From assembly GCA_947492925.1 (NCBI GenBank), contig CANLOQ010000002.1, positions 372,001 through 436,000 of the forward strand: a stretch of 64,000 bases of DNA, written 5' to 3'. Under the pieces are notes generated by a model. It had not been told where the DNA came from. It did not search any database and saw only the letters and a list, made by a program, of their open reading frames with translations. The DNA is from an uncultured Sulfitobacter sp. GTDB lineage: Bacteria; Pseudomonadota; Alphaproteobacteria; Rhodobacterales; Rhodobacteraceae. A program made the translations under genes and the position numbers. This document shows positions 24,746 through 34,902 of this stretch, one piece after another (position 1 is the first letter of the stretch; the number at the start of each line of letters is the position of its first letter).

Positions 24746-25638
24746 CACGTGCCGCTGTCCGTGCGCTGTGTCTTGTCGCCGTATTGAACGAAAGGGCGTT
24801 CGTCATCGGTAAAGATGGTCACCGCGCGGGCGTCCTCGTCATCGTGCAGCGCGTCACCGCCAAGGGTGAAGTGGCGCAGCACGCCGCCGAAGGCGGCTTC
24901 GAGATTGGCGCGGGTAAAGGTGGTTTCGGTCAGACCGTGGGCCAGTACCGTGCCCTTGACCAGCACTGCCCGGTCGCAGAATTCAGGGACAGAGCCAAGG
25001 TTGTGGGTCGAGACCAGCATCACGCGCCCCTCATCGCGCAATTCCTGCAAGAGGGCGACGATCTGTTCTTCGGTGGTGACATCGACGCCGGTGAAGGGTT
25101 CATCCAGCAAGATGACCTGACCGTCCTGCGCCAGCGCGCGTGCCAGAAACACCCGCTTGCGCTGACCGCCCGATAGTTCCCCGATCTGGCGGTGGCGCAG
25201 GTCCGCCATGTTGACCCGTTCAAGGGCCAGATCGACCGCCGCGCGATCAGCGGCGCGGGGGCGGCGCAAAAAGCCCATGTGCCCGTATCGGCCCATCATC
25301 ACCACGTCCTCGACCAGCACGGGAAAGGCCCAGTCGACCTCTTCTGATTGCGGCACATAGGCCACCAGATTGCTGGCCAGTGCAGCGCGGACGTCCATGC
25401 CCAAAATGCGGATTTGCCCTTTGGCCGTCGGCACGAACCCCATGATTGCCTTGAAAAGCGTTGATTTGCCTGCGCCGTTCACGCCCACAAGGGCGGTCAC
25501 CGTGCCGCGCGGAATGTCAAAGCTGGCATCCCACAGGGCGGTGTGGCCGTTGCGGTAGGTCACCGTCACGTCGCGCGCCACAAGGCCGTCGCCCTTGGCG
25601 GCGGTGGTTTGTGGTGGCGTCTGGGTCTGTTGCAGCAT
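24745..25638 (-). CDS. sitB: Manganese ABC transporter ATP-binding protein
   Basis: A 297-residue ATPase. Walker A is G-V-N-G-A-G-K-S-T near residues 52-60, [10 protein letters not shown] is the Q-loop form typical of Mn/Zn transporters, and the signature L-S-G-G-Q-R-K-R and Walker [13 protein letters not shown] follow. The extra 40 residues after the ATPase core end in an acidic segment (D-D-E-D-A-R). It is coupled to both neighbours and lies 30 bp after the binding-protein gene. Confidence 0.93.
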   Translation of the reverse strand: MLQQTQTPPQTTAAKGDGLVARDVTVTYRNGHTALWDASFDIPRGTVTALVGVNGAGKSTLFKAIMGFVPTAKGQIRILGMDVRAALASNLVAYVPQSEEVDWAFPVLVEDVVMMGRYGHMGFLRRPRAADRAAVDLALERVNMADLRHRQIGELSGGQRKRVFLARALAQDGQVILLDEPFTGVDVTTEEQIVALLQELRDEGRVMLVSTHNLGSVPEFCDRAVLVKGTVLAHGLTETTFTRANLEAAFGGVLRHFTLGGDALHDDEDARAVTIFTDDERPFVQYGDKTQRTDSGT

Positions 25639-25668
25639 GGTGCTCCTTTGTCCGGGCGGCTGGTCCGG

Positions 25669-26574
25669 TCAGTTCGTGGCGGCGGTAAGCCCGTCGGCCA
25701 CTGTGGTGGCAGTGACGCGCAACAGATCAAGATAGGTAGGCACCGGCCCGTCATCCGCGCTGAGGCTGTCCACGTAAAGCACACCGCCATAAGCGGCACC
25801 GGTTTCACGCGCGACCTGTTCGGCGGGTGCCGTGTTGACGGTGCTTTCACAGAACACCACCGGGATGTCGTTGTCGCGCACACCGTCGATCACGCGGCGC
25901 ACCTGTTGCGGTGTGCCGACCTGATCGGCGTTCATCGGCCAGAGGTACAGCTCCTGCAGCCCCATGTCGCGCGCCAGATAGCTGAAGGCCCCCTCGCAGG
26001 TCACAAGCCAGCGTTTGTCCTGCGGTACCGCGTCAATCGCGGCGCGCAAAGGCTCAAGCGTTTCGCGCAACGCCTTTTTGTATCGCGCGGCATTGGCCAC
26101 ATAGACGGTGGTGTTTGCAGGATCCGCTTCAGAGAAGGCTTTGACGATGTTGTCGATATAGATCAGCGCGTTGTCCAGACCCATCCAGGCGTGGGGGTTC
26201 GGCTTGCCCTCGTAACTGCCTGACGCGATTGAAATGGGGTCAATCCCATCGGTCAGGGTGGCCGAAGGCACATCGCCCAGATTGCTGAGAAACTGTTCGA
26301 ACCACAGTTCAAGGTTCATGCCGTTCCACAGGATCAGATCGGCGTCATGGGCGCGCACGATGTCTTGCGGTGTGGGGGCATAGCCGTGGATTTCGGCCCC
26401 CGGTTTTGTCACCGACACCACCTCTGCGGCGTCACCGGCGACATTCGCGGCCATGTCGGCGAGGACGGTAAATGTGGTGACGACCTTCATCCTGTCGTCC
26501 GCTGCCGTTGCGGCAACGGTGCCCGCAAAAAGGGCAAGGCCGGTTATGACAGCACGGGCAAGGGGGCGTAGCAT
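25669..26574 (-). CDS. sitA: Manganese-binding periplasmic protein (ZnuA/SitA family)
   Basis: A 301-residue cluster A-I binding protein with a Sec signal peptide ending near residue 24 (A-A-T-A-A). The four metal ligands are visible: His63 (E-I-H-G-Y), His128 (N-P-H-A-W), Glu194 (T-C-E-G-A-F) and Asp269 (Y-V-D-S). The H-H-E-D set is that of Mn-binding proteins (PsaA/SitA) rather than the three-His set of zinc proteins. The start ATG 26574 has AGGAG seven bases upstream. Two Mur-like boxes stand upstream, consistent with Mn repression. Confidence 0.93.
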   Translation of the reverse strand: MLRPLARAVITGLALFAGTVAATAADDRMKVVTTFTVLADMAANVAGDAAEVVSVTKPGAEIHGYAPTPQDIVRAHDADLILWNGMNLELWFEQFLSNLGDVPSATLTDGIDPISIASGSYEGKPNPHAWMGLDNALIYIDNIVKAFSEADPANTTVYVANAARYKKALRETLEPLRAAIDAVPQDKRWLVTCEGAFSYLARDMGLQELYLWPMNADQVGTPQQVRRVIDGVRDNDIPVVFCESTVNTAPAEQVARETGAAYGGVLYVDSLSADDGPVPTYLDLLRVTATTVADGLTAATN

Positions 26575-26608
26575 GCAGATCTCCTGTCGGATAGATTGCT
26601 GATGTAAG

Positions 26609-26623
26609 TGCAAATCATTCGCA
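26609..26623. promoter_or_regulatory. Mur/Fur-family box 1 (sitA promoter)
   Basis: TGCAAATCATTCGCA is a near-palindrome (TGC-x-AAT-C-ATT-x-GCA) in the divergent region upstream of sitA. It resembles the manganese-responsive Mur boxes found upstream of sitABCD in alphaproteobacteria. Confidence 0.65.
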
Positions 26624-26641
26624 ACAAAAAGTCAATCCTTA

Positions 26642-26658
26642 ATGCGAATAGTTCGCAT
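26642..26658. promoter_or_regulatory. Mur/Fur-family box 2 (sitA promoter)
   Basis: ATGCGAATAGTTCGCAT is a perfect 7-3-7 palindrome, 18 bp beyond box 1. The pair of related boxes about three helical turns apart fits dual binding by a Mur dimer. It lies between sitA and the small gene at 26697, so it could regulate both. Confidence 0.7.
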
Positions 26659-26696
26659 CTAGGCGGGTCCGCGATCAGATCAAGGGGGGGCAAGGG

Positions 26697-26849
26697 GTGC
26701 CGGTTGCCAAATTGAGGGTTTTCTTTGCCATTGCCGTGGCTTTCATCGCTGGCGTGTGGTGGGTGCAGGCGGCGCAGGAGCGGGCAATTGACAGATGTCT
26801 CGACGGGGGCGGGCGCTGGTCCTACGCGGATGAAATTTGTGCGCAATAG
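26697..26849 (+). CDS. Small membrane-anchored protein, 50 residues, function unknown
   Basis: A short gene below usual length cut-offs. It starts with GTG 26697 preceded by AAGGGGGGG, about seven bases of spacing, and ends TAG 26847-26849. The product has one hydrophobic segment (residues 6-22, F-F-A-I-A-V-A-F-I-A-G-V-W-W-V) followed by a small outer domain with two cysteines: R-C-L-D-G-G-G-R-W and E-I-C-A-Q. The C-L-D-x-G-G-R-W ... C pattern recurs in small exported proteins of Rhodobacterales as far as I recall. The two cysteines could form a disulfide in the periplasm. It is divergent from sitA across the two Mur-like boxes. Confidence 0.55.
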   Translation: MPVAKLRVFFAIAVAFIAGVWWVQAAQERAIDRCLDGGGRWSYADEICAQ

Positions 26850-26932
26850 AGCGCTTTTTGCCGGAGCTTGCCCATTGACAAGGCGGGCGGGCTAAGGCCA
26901 CCTGCGTGCCGGATACCACAGGAGGACACCCC

Positions 26933-28048
<1,116 letters not shown>

Positions 28049-28057
28049 TCCAATAAA

Positions 28058-28114
28058 GCAGGCAAAGCCTGCACGCTATTTTTCAGGGGCTCTGCCCCCG
28101 TCAGCAAAGCTGAC
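28058..28114. terminator. Cluster of three short hairpins after frmA
   Basis: Three consecutive perfect hairpins: GCAGGC-AAA-GCCTGC (28058-28072) followed by ACGCTATTTTT, GGGGC-TCT-GCCCC (28086-28098) and GTCAGC-AAA-GCTGAC (28100-28114). The first with its T-run can act as terminator for frmA. The rest could end the convergent TetR transcript or belong to an intergenic repeat family. Confidence 0.6.
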
Positions 28115-28132
28115 GTCCCCGGAGGTGTAGGG

Positions 28133-28147
28133 GAAAGATGAAGCGGG
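28133..28147. repeat. 15-mer interspersed repeat, copy 2
   Basis: GAAAGATGAAGCGGG, identical to 7214-7228 and to the complement of 63199-63213. All three copies lie in intergenic DNA at gene ends. Confidence 0.6.
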
Positions 28148-28151
28148 TGGG

Positions 28152-28691
28152 TCAGTGCCGGTTGTAGGAGAGGGCGGCCTGCATCAGGTGGCGGAGCTGT
28201 GCCTCGAAGTCCGGGTCGCCGGGGGGGGCGATGCCGTCAAGCTTCAGGGTTTTTTCGGCCATCGCAAAGCCCATCAGCACGCTCATGAACAGCGCGGCGC
28301 GGTCCCGGTCACCGATGACGCCCTCAAGCTTGGCCTGCATGCCGGTGGCTTGCGCGGCGCGCACCGTGGCGCCCACTTCGGGGTCTGTGGCGTTGGTCTG
28401 GATTAGCTGAAGGATCGACGGCATTTCCCCGCCGCGCGGAGCCTCCTTGAACATTTGCATGACGGTGTCGATCAGTGTTGTCTCATCTGGGAGCGAAGGG
28501 GCATTGAAGGCATCTTCAAGCGTGGCGTCGAAAAGGCCGCGTTTGCTGCCGAAGTAGCGCGCGACAAGGGCCACATCCACACCGGCGGCCTGTGCGATTT
28601 CGCGCAGGGACACGTTTGAATAGCCGCGCGACCACAGTAATTTACGCGCCTCGGTCAGCAGTCTTTCCCGGGTCGCCAGAGCCTTGTTCAT
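28152..28691 (-). CDS. TetR family transcriptional regulator
   Basis: A 179-residue repressor. The N-terminal helix-turn-helix is at about residues 23-45 ([12 protein letters not shown] and V-A-R-Y-F-G-S-K). The C-terminal ligand domain is of the general type with no recognised effector. The start ATG 28691 is chosen because the homologous N-terminus ([11 protein letters not shown]) follows. The frame to 28772 would run through the operators. No clear ribosome site is visible. It is divergent from the molybdenum hydroxylase operon, so it most likely represses that operon and itself. Confidence 0.9.
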   Translation of the reverse strand: MNKALATRERLLTEARKLLWSRGYSNVSLREIAQAAGVDVALVARYFGSKRGLFDATLEDAFNAPSLPDETTLIDTVMQMFKEAPRGGEMPSILQLIQTNATDPEVGATVRAAQATGMQAKLEGVIGDRDRAALFMSVLMGFAMAEKTLKLDGIAPPGDPDFEAQLRHLMQAALSYNRH

Positions 28692-28720
28692 TAAAGCAGT
28701 TCTATCTTTTTCGGGAAAAT

Positions 28721-28738
28721 TGTCAACAAGCGTTGACA
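28721..28738. promoter_or_regulatory. TetR operator 1
   Basis: TGTCAACAAGCGTTGACA is a perfect palindrome with 7-bp arms (TGTCAAC/GTTGACA) around AAGC, 30 bp upstream of the TetR start. The TTGACA in its right arm can serve as a -35 element, so binding would block RNA polymerase. Confidence 0.75.
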
Positions 28739-28765
28739 GGTGGTGCTTTTGGTTTAATTGATTGG

Positions 28766-28779
28766 TCAACACGCGTTGA
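28766..28779. promoter_or_regulatory. TetR operator 2
   Basis: TCAACACGCGTTGA shares the TCAAC-4-GTTGA core with operator 1 (only one of the four central bases differs). It lies 20 bp upstream of the hydroxylase start codon. The two copies in one divergent promoter strongly suggest binding by the adjacent TetR protein. Confidence 0.75.
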
Positions 28780-28798
28780 ATTCGTGGAGGAGTTGTTC

Positions 28799-29257
28799 GT
28801 GAAGCTGACAGTCAACGGAAAAGAACACGAGGTGGATGTCGAAGATGACATGCCGCTGTTGTGGGTATTGCGCGACGAATTGGGCATCACTGGGCCGAAA
28901 TACGGCTGCGGGATCGCGCAATGCGGGGCCTGTACGGTGCATGTGGACGGGATCGCGGTGCGGTCGTGTCAGCTTGCCGCCGGTGATCTGGAGGGCGAGG
29001 TGACCACCATCGAGGGGCTAGGCACGCCAGAGGCGATGCACGCGGTGCAGGCGGCCTGGGTCGAACATCAGGTTGCGCAGTGCGGCTATTGCCAGTCCGG
29101 GCAGATCATGCAGGCGGCATCCTTTCTGGATCTGAATGCCGCGCCGACGGATGATCAGATCGATGCAGCGATGAGCGGCAATCTGTGCCGTTGCGGCAGC
29201 TATCCGCGTATCCGTGCAGCGGTGAAGACCGCCGCGCGCAGGTTGCAGGGGGTTTAG
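28799..29257 (+). CDS. Molybdenum hydroxylase [2Fe-2S] subunit (IorA-like)
   Basis: A 152-residue small subunit. The plant-type cluster ligands are Cys37, Cys42, Cys45 and Cys57 ([10 protein letters not shown]). The second, helical-domain cluster has Cys95, Cys98, Cys130 and Cys132 (C-G-Y-C-Q-S-G-Q and L-C-R-C-G-S-Y). It passes electrons from the Mo centre. GTG 28799 has GGAGGAG upstream and the homology begins right there (K-L-T-V-N-G), so the frame from 28592 is rejected. It is followed after 3 bp by the Mo subunit. Confidence 0.93.
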   Translation: MKLTVNGKEHEVDVEDDMPLLWVLRDELGITGPKYGCGIAQCGACTVHVDGIAVRSCQLAAGDLEGEVTTIEGLGTPEAMHAVQAAWVEHQVAQCGYCQSGQIMQAASFLDLNAAPTDDQIDAAMSGNLCRCGSYPRIRAAVKTAARRLQGV

Positions 29258-29260
29258 GCG

Positions 29261-31501
29261 ATGGGACGAATAAAAACGATTGCACGGCGCAGTTTTCTGA
29301 TCGGTTCGGCGGCGATTGTCGGGGGCGTCGCCTTTGGCACCTATATGTACAAACGCGACGTGGCGAACCCGCTTGAGGCGGATCTGGGCGAAGGGGCGGC
29401 GACCTTTAATCCTTTCGTCAAGATTGACGCGGATGCGGTCACGTTGATCACGCCGCGCGCGGATGTGGGGCAGGGGGCCTATTCCATTCAGGCGCATCTG
29501 ATCGCGGAAGAACTGGACGTTGATCTGGACACCGTAAGAATTGAGCCGGGACCGCCGTCGCCTGCCTACTACAACGGGGTAGTTGCCGTGGAGGGGATGC
29601 CAATTGCAGCAACGTCCGAGACAATGCTGGCGCGCACGGGACGCGGGGCAGCGAATGTGGTGGGCAAGCTGATGGGGCTGCAACTGACTGGCGGATCGAC
29701 CACGGTGCCCGATATGTACGAGCGCTTGCGCGAGGCTGGTGCCGTGGCGCGCGAGACCTTGATTGCGGCAGCAGCGGCGCAGACCGGGCTGGAGGCAGGC
29801 ACGCTGAGGACCGAAAGCGGCGCGGTGGTGCTGCCCGATGGCGTGCGGCTGGCCTATACTGATCTTGCGGCCACGGCGGCAGAAACGCCGGTGGTCGAAG
29901 AGGTGAGCCTGCGTGATCCGTCCACATGGCGGCATTTGGGCAAACCGCACATGCGCACCGACATGGTGGCGAAATCCACCGGCACGCAGGATTATGGCAT
30001 CGACTTGCGGATGGACGGGATGGTGCATGCCACCACCCGCACCAACCCCGCATTGGGGGGTGGCATTCTGGGGTTTGACGCAAGCGAGGCTGAGGCGATG
30101 CGCGGCGTGCAGGCGGTTTTGCCGATTACGGGTGGTATTGCGGTGGTGGCCGACAATACGTGGCGCGCGTTCCAGGCCGCACAGGCGGTCGCCTGTGACT
30201 GGGGCGATACGCCCTATATTGGGGACACGGCCCTGCAGTTCGATGCGGTTGCGACGTCATTCGTTGAGGACCGGCAGGACAGCCGTTTCAAGGATGAGGG
30301 CGATGTGACAGAGGCGCTTGCGGGAGCGGATGTGATGGAAGCGGAGTACCGCATTCCCTATCTTGCCCACGCGCCGCTTGAGCCGATGAGCGTGGTGGTC
30401 AAACTGTCGGACGGTCGGCTGGATATCTGGACCGGCACGCAGATCCCGCGTTTTGTGCAGGCCGGGGCAGCATCGGTCGCGGGGCTGGAGGCCGAAGATG
30501 TCTACGTGCACGTGCTGATGTCGGGGGGCAGTTTTGGACGGCGGCTGGAGGATGATTATGTCCGGCAGGCGGTTGAGATTGCCATGCAGCTTCCCGACAC
30601 GCCGATCCAGATGGTCTGGCAGCGCGAGGAGGACATGACCCACGATTTCCCCCGCCCTCTGGCCATCGCACGGGCGCGCGGGCTTGCCTCTGATTCAGGC
30701 GTGCAGGGGTATGACCTGTCCATTGCGGCCCCTTCCGTGGCGAAATCATCGCTTGCGCGGCTGGGTCAGCCCGCGATGGGCCCGGACGTGGCGATTGTCG
30801 CGGGCGCATGGGATCAGCCGTTTGCCATCCCGAATTACCGTGTGACGGGCTACCGTGTGCCCGCGATGGTGCCGGTCAGCTCCTGGCGGTCGGTGGGGGC
30901 TTCGGGCAACGGGTTCTTGCACGAGTGCTTTTTTGACGAGATGTGTCACAGCGCCGGACTGGACCCCCTGGAAGAACGTCTGCGACTTTGCACCCATGAT
31001 GTGTCGCGCAAGGTGCTGGAGGCGGTGGGCGAGATGTCCAATTGGGGCAGTGACCCGGGCGCGGGGCGCGGGCGCGGTCTGGCCTTTGTGTTGTCCTTCG
31101 GTGTGCCGGTGGCGCAGGTGGTCGAAGTCATGGATACCGGCGATGGCATCAGGATCGACAAGGTGTTTGTCGCAGCAGATGTGGGCCGTGTGCTGGATCC
31201 GGTAAATTTCGAAGCGCAGGTGACAGGGGGCGTTGTCTGGGGATTGGGCCATGCGATGAACTGCGAGCTGACCTATGCAGGCGGCGTGGCACAGCAGGAC
31301 AATTATCACGCCTTTGAGGGTATGCGGCTTTATCAGACGCCACAGATCGAGGTGCGGGGGTTGGAGAACGGTACGAAGATACAGGGCATCGGGGAGCCGG
31401 GCGTGCCGCCTGCGGCACCCGCGCTTGGCAATGCGATCTTTGCCGCGACCGGACAGCGCATCCGCGAGATGCCCTTTTCGAAGTCGGTGGATTTCGTATG
31501 A
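29261..31501 (+). CDS. Molybdopterin-binding subunit of an IorB-type aldehyde/N-heterocycle hydroxylase
   Basis: A 746-residue xanthine-oxidase-family large subunit. The N-terminal twin-arginine signal ([11 protein letters not shown] near residues 8-18) indicates Tat export of the folded complex. Cofactor-region motifs include [20 protein letters not shown] and the C-terminal [17 protein letters not shown] carrying the catalytic Glu. With the two-cluster small subunit and no FAD subunit, this is the isoquinoline 1-oxidoreductase / membrane aldehyde dehydrogenase type. The substrate is unknown. The ATGA overlap to the cytochrome gene indicates direct electron transfer to it. Confidence 0.9.
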   Translation: MGRIKTIARRSFLIGSAAIVGGVAFGTYMYKRDVANPLEADLGEGAATFNPFVKIDADAVTLITPRADVGQGAYSIQAHLIAEELDVDLDTVRIEPGPPSPAYYNGVVAVEGMPIAATSETMLARTGRGAANVVGKLMGLQLTGGSTTVPDMYERLREAGAVARETLIAAAAAQTGLEAGTLRTESGAVVLPDGVRLAYTDLAATAAETPVVEEVSLRDPSTWRHLGKPHMRTDMVAKSTGTQDYGIDLRMDGMVHATTRTNPALGGGILGFDASEAEAMRGVQAVLPITGGIAVVADNTWRAFQAAQAVACDWGDTPYIGDTALQFDAVATSFVEDRQDSRFKDEGDVTEALAGADVMEAEYRIPYLAHAPLEPMSVVVKLSDGRLDIWTGTQIPRFVQAGAASVAGLEAEDVYVHVLMSGGSFGRRLEDDYVRQAVEIAMQLPDTPIQMVWQREEDMTHDFPRPLAIARARGLASDSGVQGYDLSIAAPSVAKSSLARLGQPAMGPDVAIVAGAWDQPFAIPNYRVTGYRVPAMVPVSSWRSVGASGNGFLHECFFDEMCHSAGLDPLEERLRLCTHDVSRKVLEAVGEMSNWGSDPGAGRGRGLAFVLSFGVPVAQVVEVMDTGDGIRIDKVFVAADVGRVLDPVNFEAQVTGGVVWGLGHAMNCELTYAGGVAQQDNYHAFEGMRLYQTPQIEVRGLENGTKIQGIGEPGVPPAAPALGNAIFAATGQRIREMPFSKSVDFV

Positions 31502-32061
31502 GGGGGCTGGTCTGCGCTTTGCTGATCGCGGGCACGGGTGTGTCAGCGCAAACCGTCACGCGCGAAGAAGGCATGGCCGCATGGGAACGGATTTTTGCCG
31601 CAGCATCGCATCCGCGCTGCACCAACTGTCATGTGGGCGCGCAGGAAGAACCGATGTGGGAAGGGCTGTCCTACGGCACCGGCGCGGTGCACGGCATGGG
31701 GGTGAAGGCGGACGAAAGCCGGATCGGTGCCGAAAGCATGCCGTGCCGGGCCTGTCACATCACTGCGGCGGGCCGCGACGTGGCCTCGCCCGCTGCACCG
31801 CAGATTGACGAGGCGTGGCAATTGGCACCGGTTGAACTGGACTGGCTGGGCACGGACAGTGCCACGCTTTGCGCGATGCTGCGTGACCCGGATCGCAACG
31901 ACGGACATGATATCGCAGGATTGGTCGAGCACTTGGAAAGCTCGCCTTTTGTCGCTTGGGGGTTTGCGCCGGGACCGGGACGCTCAAAACCACCCGGAAG
32001 CGTAGAGGACATGGCGCGGGACGTGGCGCTTTGGGGCGCGGCGGGCAGCCCGTGCGAATGA
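31498..32061 (+). CDS. Dihaem c-type cytochrome, electron acceptor of the Mo hydroxylase
   Basis: A 187-residue exported cytochrome. A short Sec signal peptide ends near residue 17 (V-S-A-Q). It has two haem-binding CxxCH motifs: Cys41-Cys44-His45 (C-T-N-C-H) and Cys83-Cys86-His87 (C-R-A-C-H). The remaining C-terminus has only scattered cysteines. The start overlaps the Mo-subunit stop (ATGA). In IorAB-type enzymes a periplasmic cytochrome carries electrons to the respiratory chain, and here it is encoded as the third gene. It is not a standard class I cytochrome beyond the haem motifs. Confidence 0.85.
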   Translation: MRGLVCALLIAGTGVSAQTVTREEGMAAWERIFAAASHPRCTNCHVGAQEEPMWEGLSYGTGAVHGMGVKADESRIGAESMPCRACHITAAGRDVASPAAPQIDEAWQLAPVELDWLGTDSATLCAMLRDPDRNDGHDIAGLVEHLESSPFVAWGFAPGPGRSKPPGSVEDMARDVALWGAAGSPCE

Positions 32062-32131
32062 CGGCTGCGCCACTTGGGTGATCTGAACGGTCCGCCCTGC
32101 GCGGGCGGTGGCCTCGTGTGCACCTCACAGT

Positions 32132-32154
32132 TCGCGCGCCGCGGCGCGCGATTT
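32132..32154. terminator. Hairpin between cytochrome and matB
   Basis: Perfect 9-bp arms TCGCGCGCC (32132-32140) and GGCGCGCGA (32143-32151) with a 2-base loop, followed by TTT. It lies between convergent genes. The T-run is short, so termination may be partial. A smaller GC-rich hairpin (CCGCCC/GGGCGG) occurs about 40 bases upstream. Confidence 0.55.
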
Positions 32155-32171
32155 GTCGGTCAGCGGTTTGA

Positions 32172-33686
32172 TCAGGCCTTGAACAGATCGGCGTGATCCG
32201 CGCGCAGCACATTTTTCTGCACCTTGCCCATCGTGTTGCGGGGCAATTCATCCACGACAATCACCTTGCGGGGGCATTTGAAGCGCGCAAGCTGTGTGCC
32301 CAGCGTCTTCAGGATCGCCTCCGGGTCCGGGTCTTGCCCTTTGGCGCGGGCCAGGACGGCGACCGGGGCCTCGCCCAGATCGCCGTGCGGCACTCCGATG
32401 ACAGCGGATTCCAGCACGCCCGGCTGATCATCAAGGATCACCTCAAGCTCTTTGGGGTAGATGTTGTAGCCGCCGGATATGATCAGATCCTTTCCACGCC
32501 CGACAATCTGCACATATCCCAGATCGTCGATCAGGCCCAGATCACCGGTGATGAACCAACCGTCGGGCCGCAGTTCGGCGGCGGTCTTTTCGGGCATCTG
32601 CCAGTAGCCCTTGAACACATTCGGCCCGCGCACTTCGATCACGCCGATTTCGCCCTGCGGGAGGGTCTTGCCTGTGTCCGGGTTGGTGACCTTCAGTTCT
32701 ACATCCGGAAGCGCAAACCCTACGGTGCCCGCGCGGCGTGGCCCGTCGTAGGGATTTGAGGTGTTCATGTTCGTCTCTGTCATGCCGTAGCGTTCCAGAA
32801 TGCGGTGGCCGGTGCGGGCTTCAAACGCCTTGTGTGTCTCGGCCAGAAGGGGCGCAGAGCCGGAGATGAACAGCCGCATGTGCCGGGTCAACTCGGAGGT
32901 GAAATCCGCATGATCCAGCAGCCGGGTGTAGAACGTCGGCACGCCCATGAGCGCGGTGGCGCGGGGCATCGCGGTGATCAGCGCGTCGACATCGAGTTTC
33001 GGCATAAAAACCATCGCCCCCCCGGCCAGAAGCATCACATTTGTGGCCACAAACAGCCCGTGTGTGTGAAAGATCGGCAGCGCGTGCAGCAGTACGTCGC
33101 GTTCAGTGAATTGCCACAGGTCCGTGAGTGTCCGCGCGTTTGACAGCAGATTGGTCTGCGTCATCATCGCCCCCTTGGAACGACCAGTGGTGCCGGAGGT
33201 ATACAAAAAGGCCGCCAGATCATCGCCTTCACGCGGTACGGTTTCGCTGGTTGTAGGCAGTTCCTTCGCCAATGTGGCAAAGCTGCCCCGTGCGGCGGTG
33301 TCCAGTGTTTCGATCCGGGCACCTGCGTCACTTGCTACAGGGCGCAGAGCGTCGGCGTTGACCGGATCACAGATCAGCAGACGCGCCCCGGAATTTGAGA
33401 CAAAATAGGAGACTTCGGCGGCGGTATAGGCAGGGTTCAGCGGCAGGAACACCAGCCCACGCTGCACGCAGGCAGCATAAAGCGCCAGCGCATCGACCGA
33501 TTTCTCGATTTGCAGGGCTACCCTGTCCCCCGTGGCAAGCCCGCATTTGATCAGGGCGTTGGCCAGTTGCGCGGCACGCTCCAGAAAATCGGCGTGGGTC
33601 AGCGTGGTGCCATCGGGCAAATGCAAAAACGGCGTGCTTTGACCGGTGTGCTGGCCGAAAAGAGCGTCATAAAGCGGGTTTGCCAT
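32172..33686 (-). CDS. matB: Malonyl-CoA synthetase
   Basis: A 504-residue acyl-CoA synthetase of the MatB type, making malonyl-CoA (or methylmalonyl-CoA) from the free acid, CoA and ATP. The P-loop is Y-T-S-G-T-T-G-R-S-K-G. Other motifs are L-P-I-F-H-T-H-G-L-F, L-E-R-Y-G-M-T-E-T-N-M-N-T-S-N-P (the M-N-x-S-N-P segment is typical of MatB), G-W-F-I-T-G-D-L-G and N-T-M-G-K-V-Q-K with the catalytic lysine. The start ATG 33686 has GAGG eight bases upstream. No matA decarboxylase or malonate transporter lies adjacent. Confidence 0.87.
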   Translation of the reverse strand: MANPLYDALFGQHTGQSTPFLHLPDGTTLTHADFLERAAQLANALIKCGLATGDRVALQIEKSVDALALYAACVQRGLVFLPLNPAYTAAEVSYFVSNSGARLLICDPVNADALRPVASDAGARIETLDTAARGSFATLAKELPTTSETVPREGDDLAAFLYTSGTTGRSKGAMMTQTNLLSNARTLTDLWQFTERDVLLHALPIFHTHGLFVATNVMLLAGGAMVFMPKLDVDALITAMPRATALMGVPTFYTRLLDHADFTSELTRHMRLFISGSAPLLAETHKAFEARTGHRILERYGMTETNMNTSNPYDGPRRAGTVGFALPDVELKVTNPDTGKTLPQGEIGVIEVRGPNVFKGYWQMPEKTAAELRPDGWFITGDLGLIDDLGYVQIVGRGKDLIISGGYNIYPKELEVILDDQPGVLESAVIGVPHGDLGEAPVAVLARAKGQDPDPEAILKTLGTQLARFKCPRKVIVVDELPRNTMGKVQKNVLRADHADLFKA

Positions 33687-33811
33687 CGCGATGTCCTCGT
33701 ATCTGCTGCGCGCGCGACTGTGCGGGATCATCCGCTGCGCGTAAAGAGGGGGGTGGCATTCGCGGTCGTGTGGCCTAGGGTTCGGACAACACAGGAAAGA
33801 CGGAGGAAGTG

Positions 33812-34900
33812 ATGTCACGTTTGGCACAGGTGCGCGAAGAAATGCAGGCGCAGTCCATTGATTTGCTGGCGCTGGGGCCGGGGGCGCATCTGGAGTGGTT
33901 GCTGGGCCTGCATCCGCACGGCGATGAACGCCCGTTGTTGTTCTGCGTGACGCAGGATGATGCGGCGTTCCTCATGCCGGTGCTTGAGGCGGAAAGCGCG
34001 CGGCAGCACACGGATTTGCCATTTGTCACATGGTCGGATGACGAGGGGCCGCAGGATGCCTTTGTGCGCGTGCTGGACCAGATAGGCGCATCAGATGCAA
34101 AGAGCATTGTGCTGGACGAAACGATGCGCGCGGACTTTGCAGGTCTGGTGCAGGATGCGCTGCCAGCGGCCAAGCGACAGTTTGGGGCGTCCACCGTCGG
34201 AGCGCTTCGGATGCGCAAGGATGCGGCGGAGTTTGCCGCGCTGAAGAAAATTGCGCTGATCGGGGATGAGGCGATGCGCACGGCATGGGCGCAAATGCAG
34301 GTTGGCATGTCCGAGCGCGAGGTGGCGGATGTGGTCCGCGCGGCCTTCAAGGCGCAGGGCGCGCAGCCGATGTTCACGATCATCGGGGCAGGGGCAAACG
34401 GTGCGTTTCCCCATCACCAGACTGGTGCGGCGACGTTGAAACAGGGCGACGCGGTGGTCATGGACATCGGCGGCGGTCTGGGGGGCTATCCCAGTGACAT
34501 GACGCGGATGGCTGTGGTGGGTGACGCGCCCGAGGGCTATAGGGCTGTGCACGAGGTGGTCGAGGCGGCTGTGCAGGCGGCAGTGGCAGCCGCCAAACCC
34601 GGTGCGCGGGCGCGCGACGTAGACAAGGCGGCGCGCGATGTGATCGCGGCAGCGGGCTTTGACGCCTATTTCACGCACCGCACTGGTCACGGGCTGGGCG
34701 TCGAAATTCACGAACCACCCTATATCACCGCCACTTCGGATATGGTGCTGGAGGAAGGCATGGTGTTTTCCATCGAGCCGGGGATCTACCTGCCCGGACG
34801 CTTTGGCATCCGGCTGGAAGACATTGTGATCCTGCGGGCGGACGGGGCCGAAATCCTGTCGGAGCTTTCCCGCGATCTGGCCATTGTGGGGGCTGGCTGA
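33812..34900 (+). CDS. M24 family metallopeptidase (Xaa-Pro peptidase type)
   Basis: A 362-residue two-domain protein: N-terminal creatinase-like domain (1-135) and C-terminal pita-bread domain. All five metal ligands are present: Asp218 (V-M-D-I-G-G-G), Asp229 (P-S-D-M-T-R), His293 (T-G-H-G-L-G), Glu322 (S-I-E-P-G-I-Y) and Glu336 (R-L-E-D-I-V). It probably removes N-terminal residues before proline or cleaves X-Pro dipeptides. The ATG 33812 follows GGAGGA. It is 2 bp upstream of the MoxR gene and may be co-transcribed with it. Confidence 0.9.
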   Translation: MSRLAQVREEMQAQSIDLLALGPGAHLEWLLGLHPHGDERPLLFCVTQDDAAFLMPVLEAESARQHTDLPFVTWSDDEGPQDAFVRVLDQIGASDAKSIVLDETMRADFAGLVQDALPAAKRQFGASTVGALRMRKDAAEFAALKKIALIGDEAMRTAWAQMQVGMSEREVADVVRAAFKAQGAQPMFTIIGAGANGAFPHHQTGAATLKQGDAVVMDIGGGLGGYPSDMTRMAVVGDAPEGYRAVHEVVEAAVQAAVAAAKPGARARDVDKAARDVIAAAGFDAYFTHRTGHGLGVEIHEPPYITATSDMVLEEGMVFSIEPGIYLPGRFGIRLEDIVILRADGAEILSELSRDLAIVGAG

Positions 34901-34902
34901 GG

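Noticed and set aside
33664-33811. Co-transcription of matB with the M24 peptidase
   Set aside because: They are divergent, with ribosome sites on opposite strands; the 125-bp gap is a two-way promoter region.
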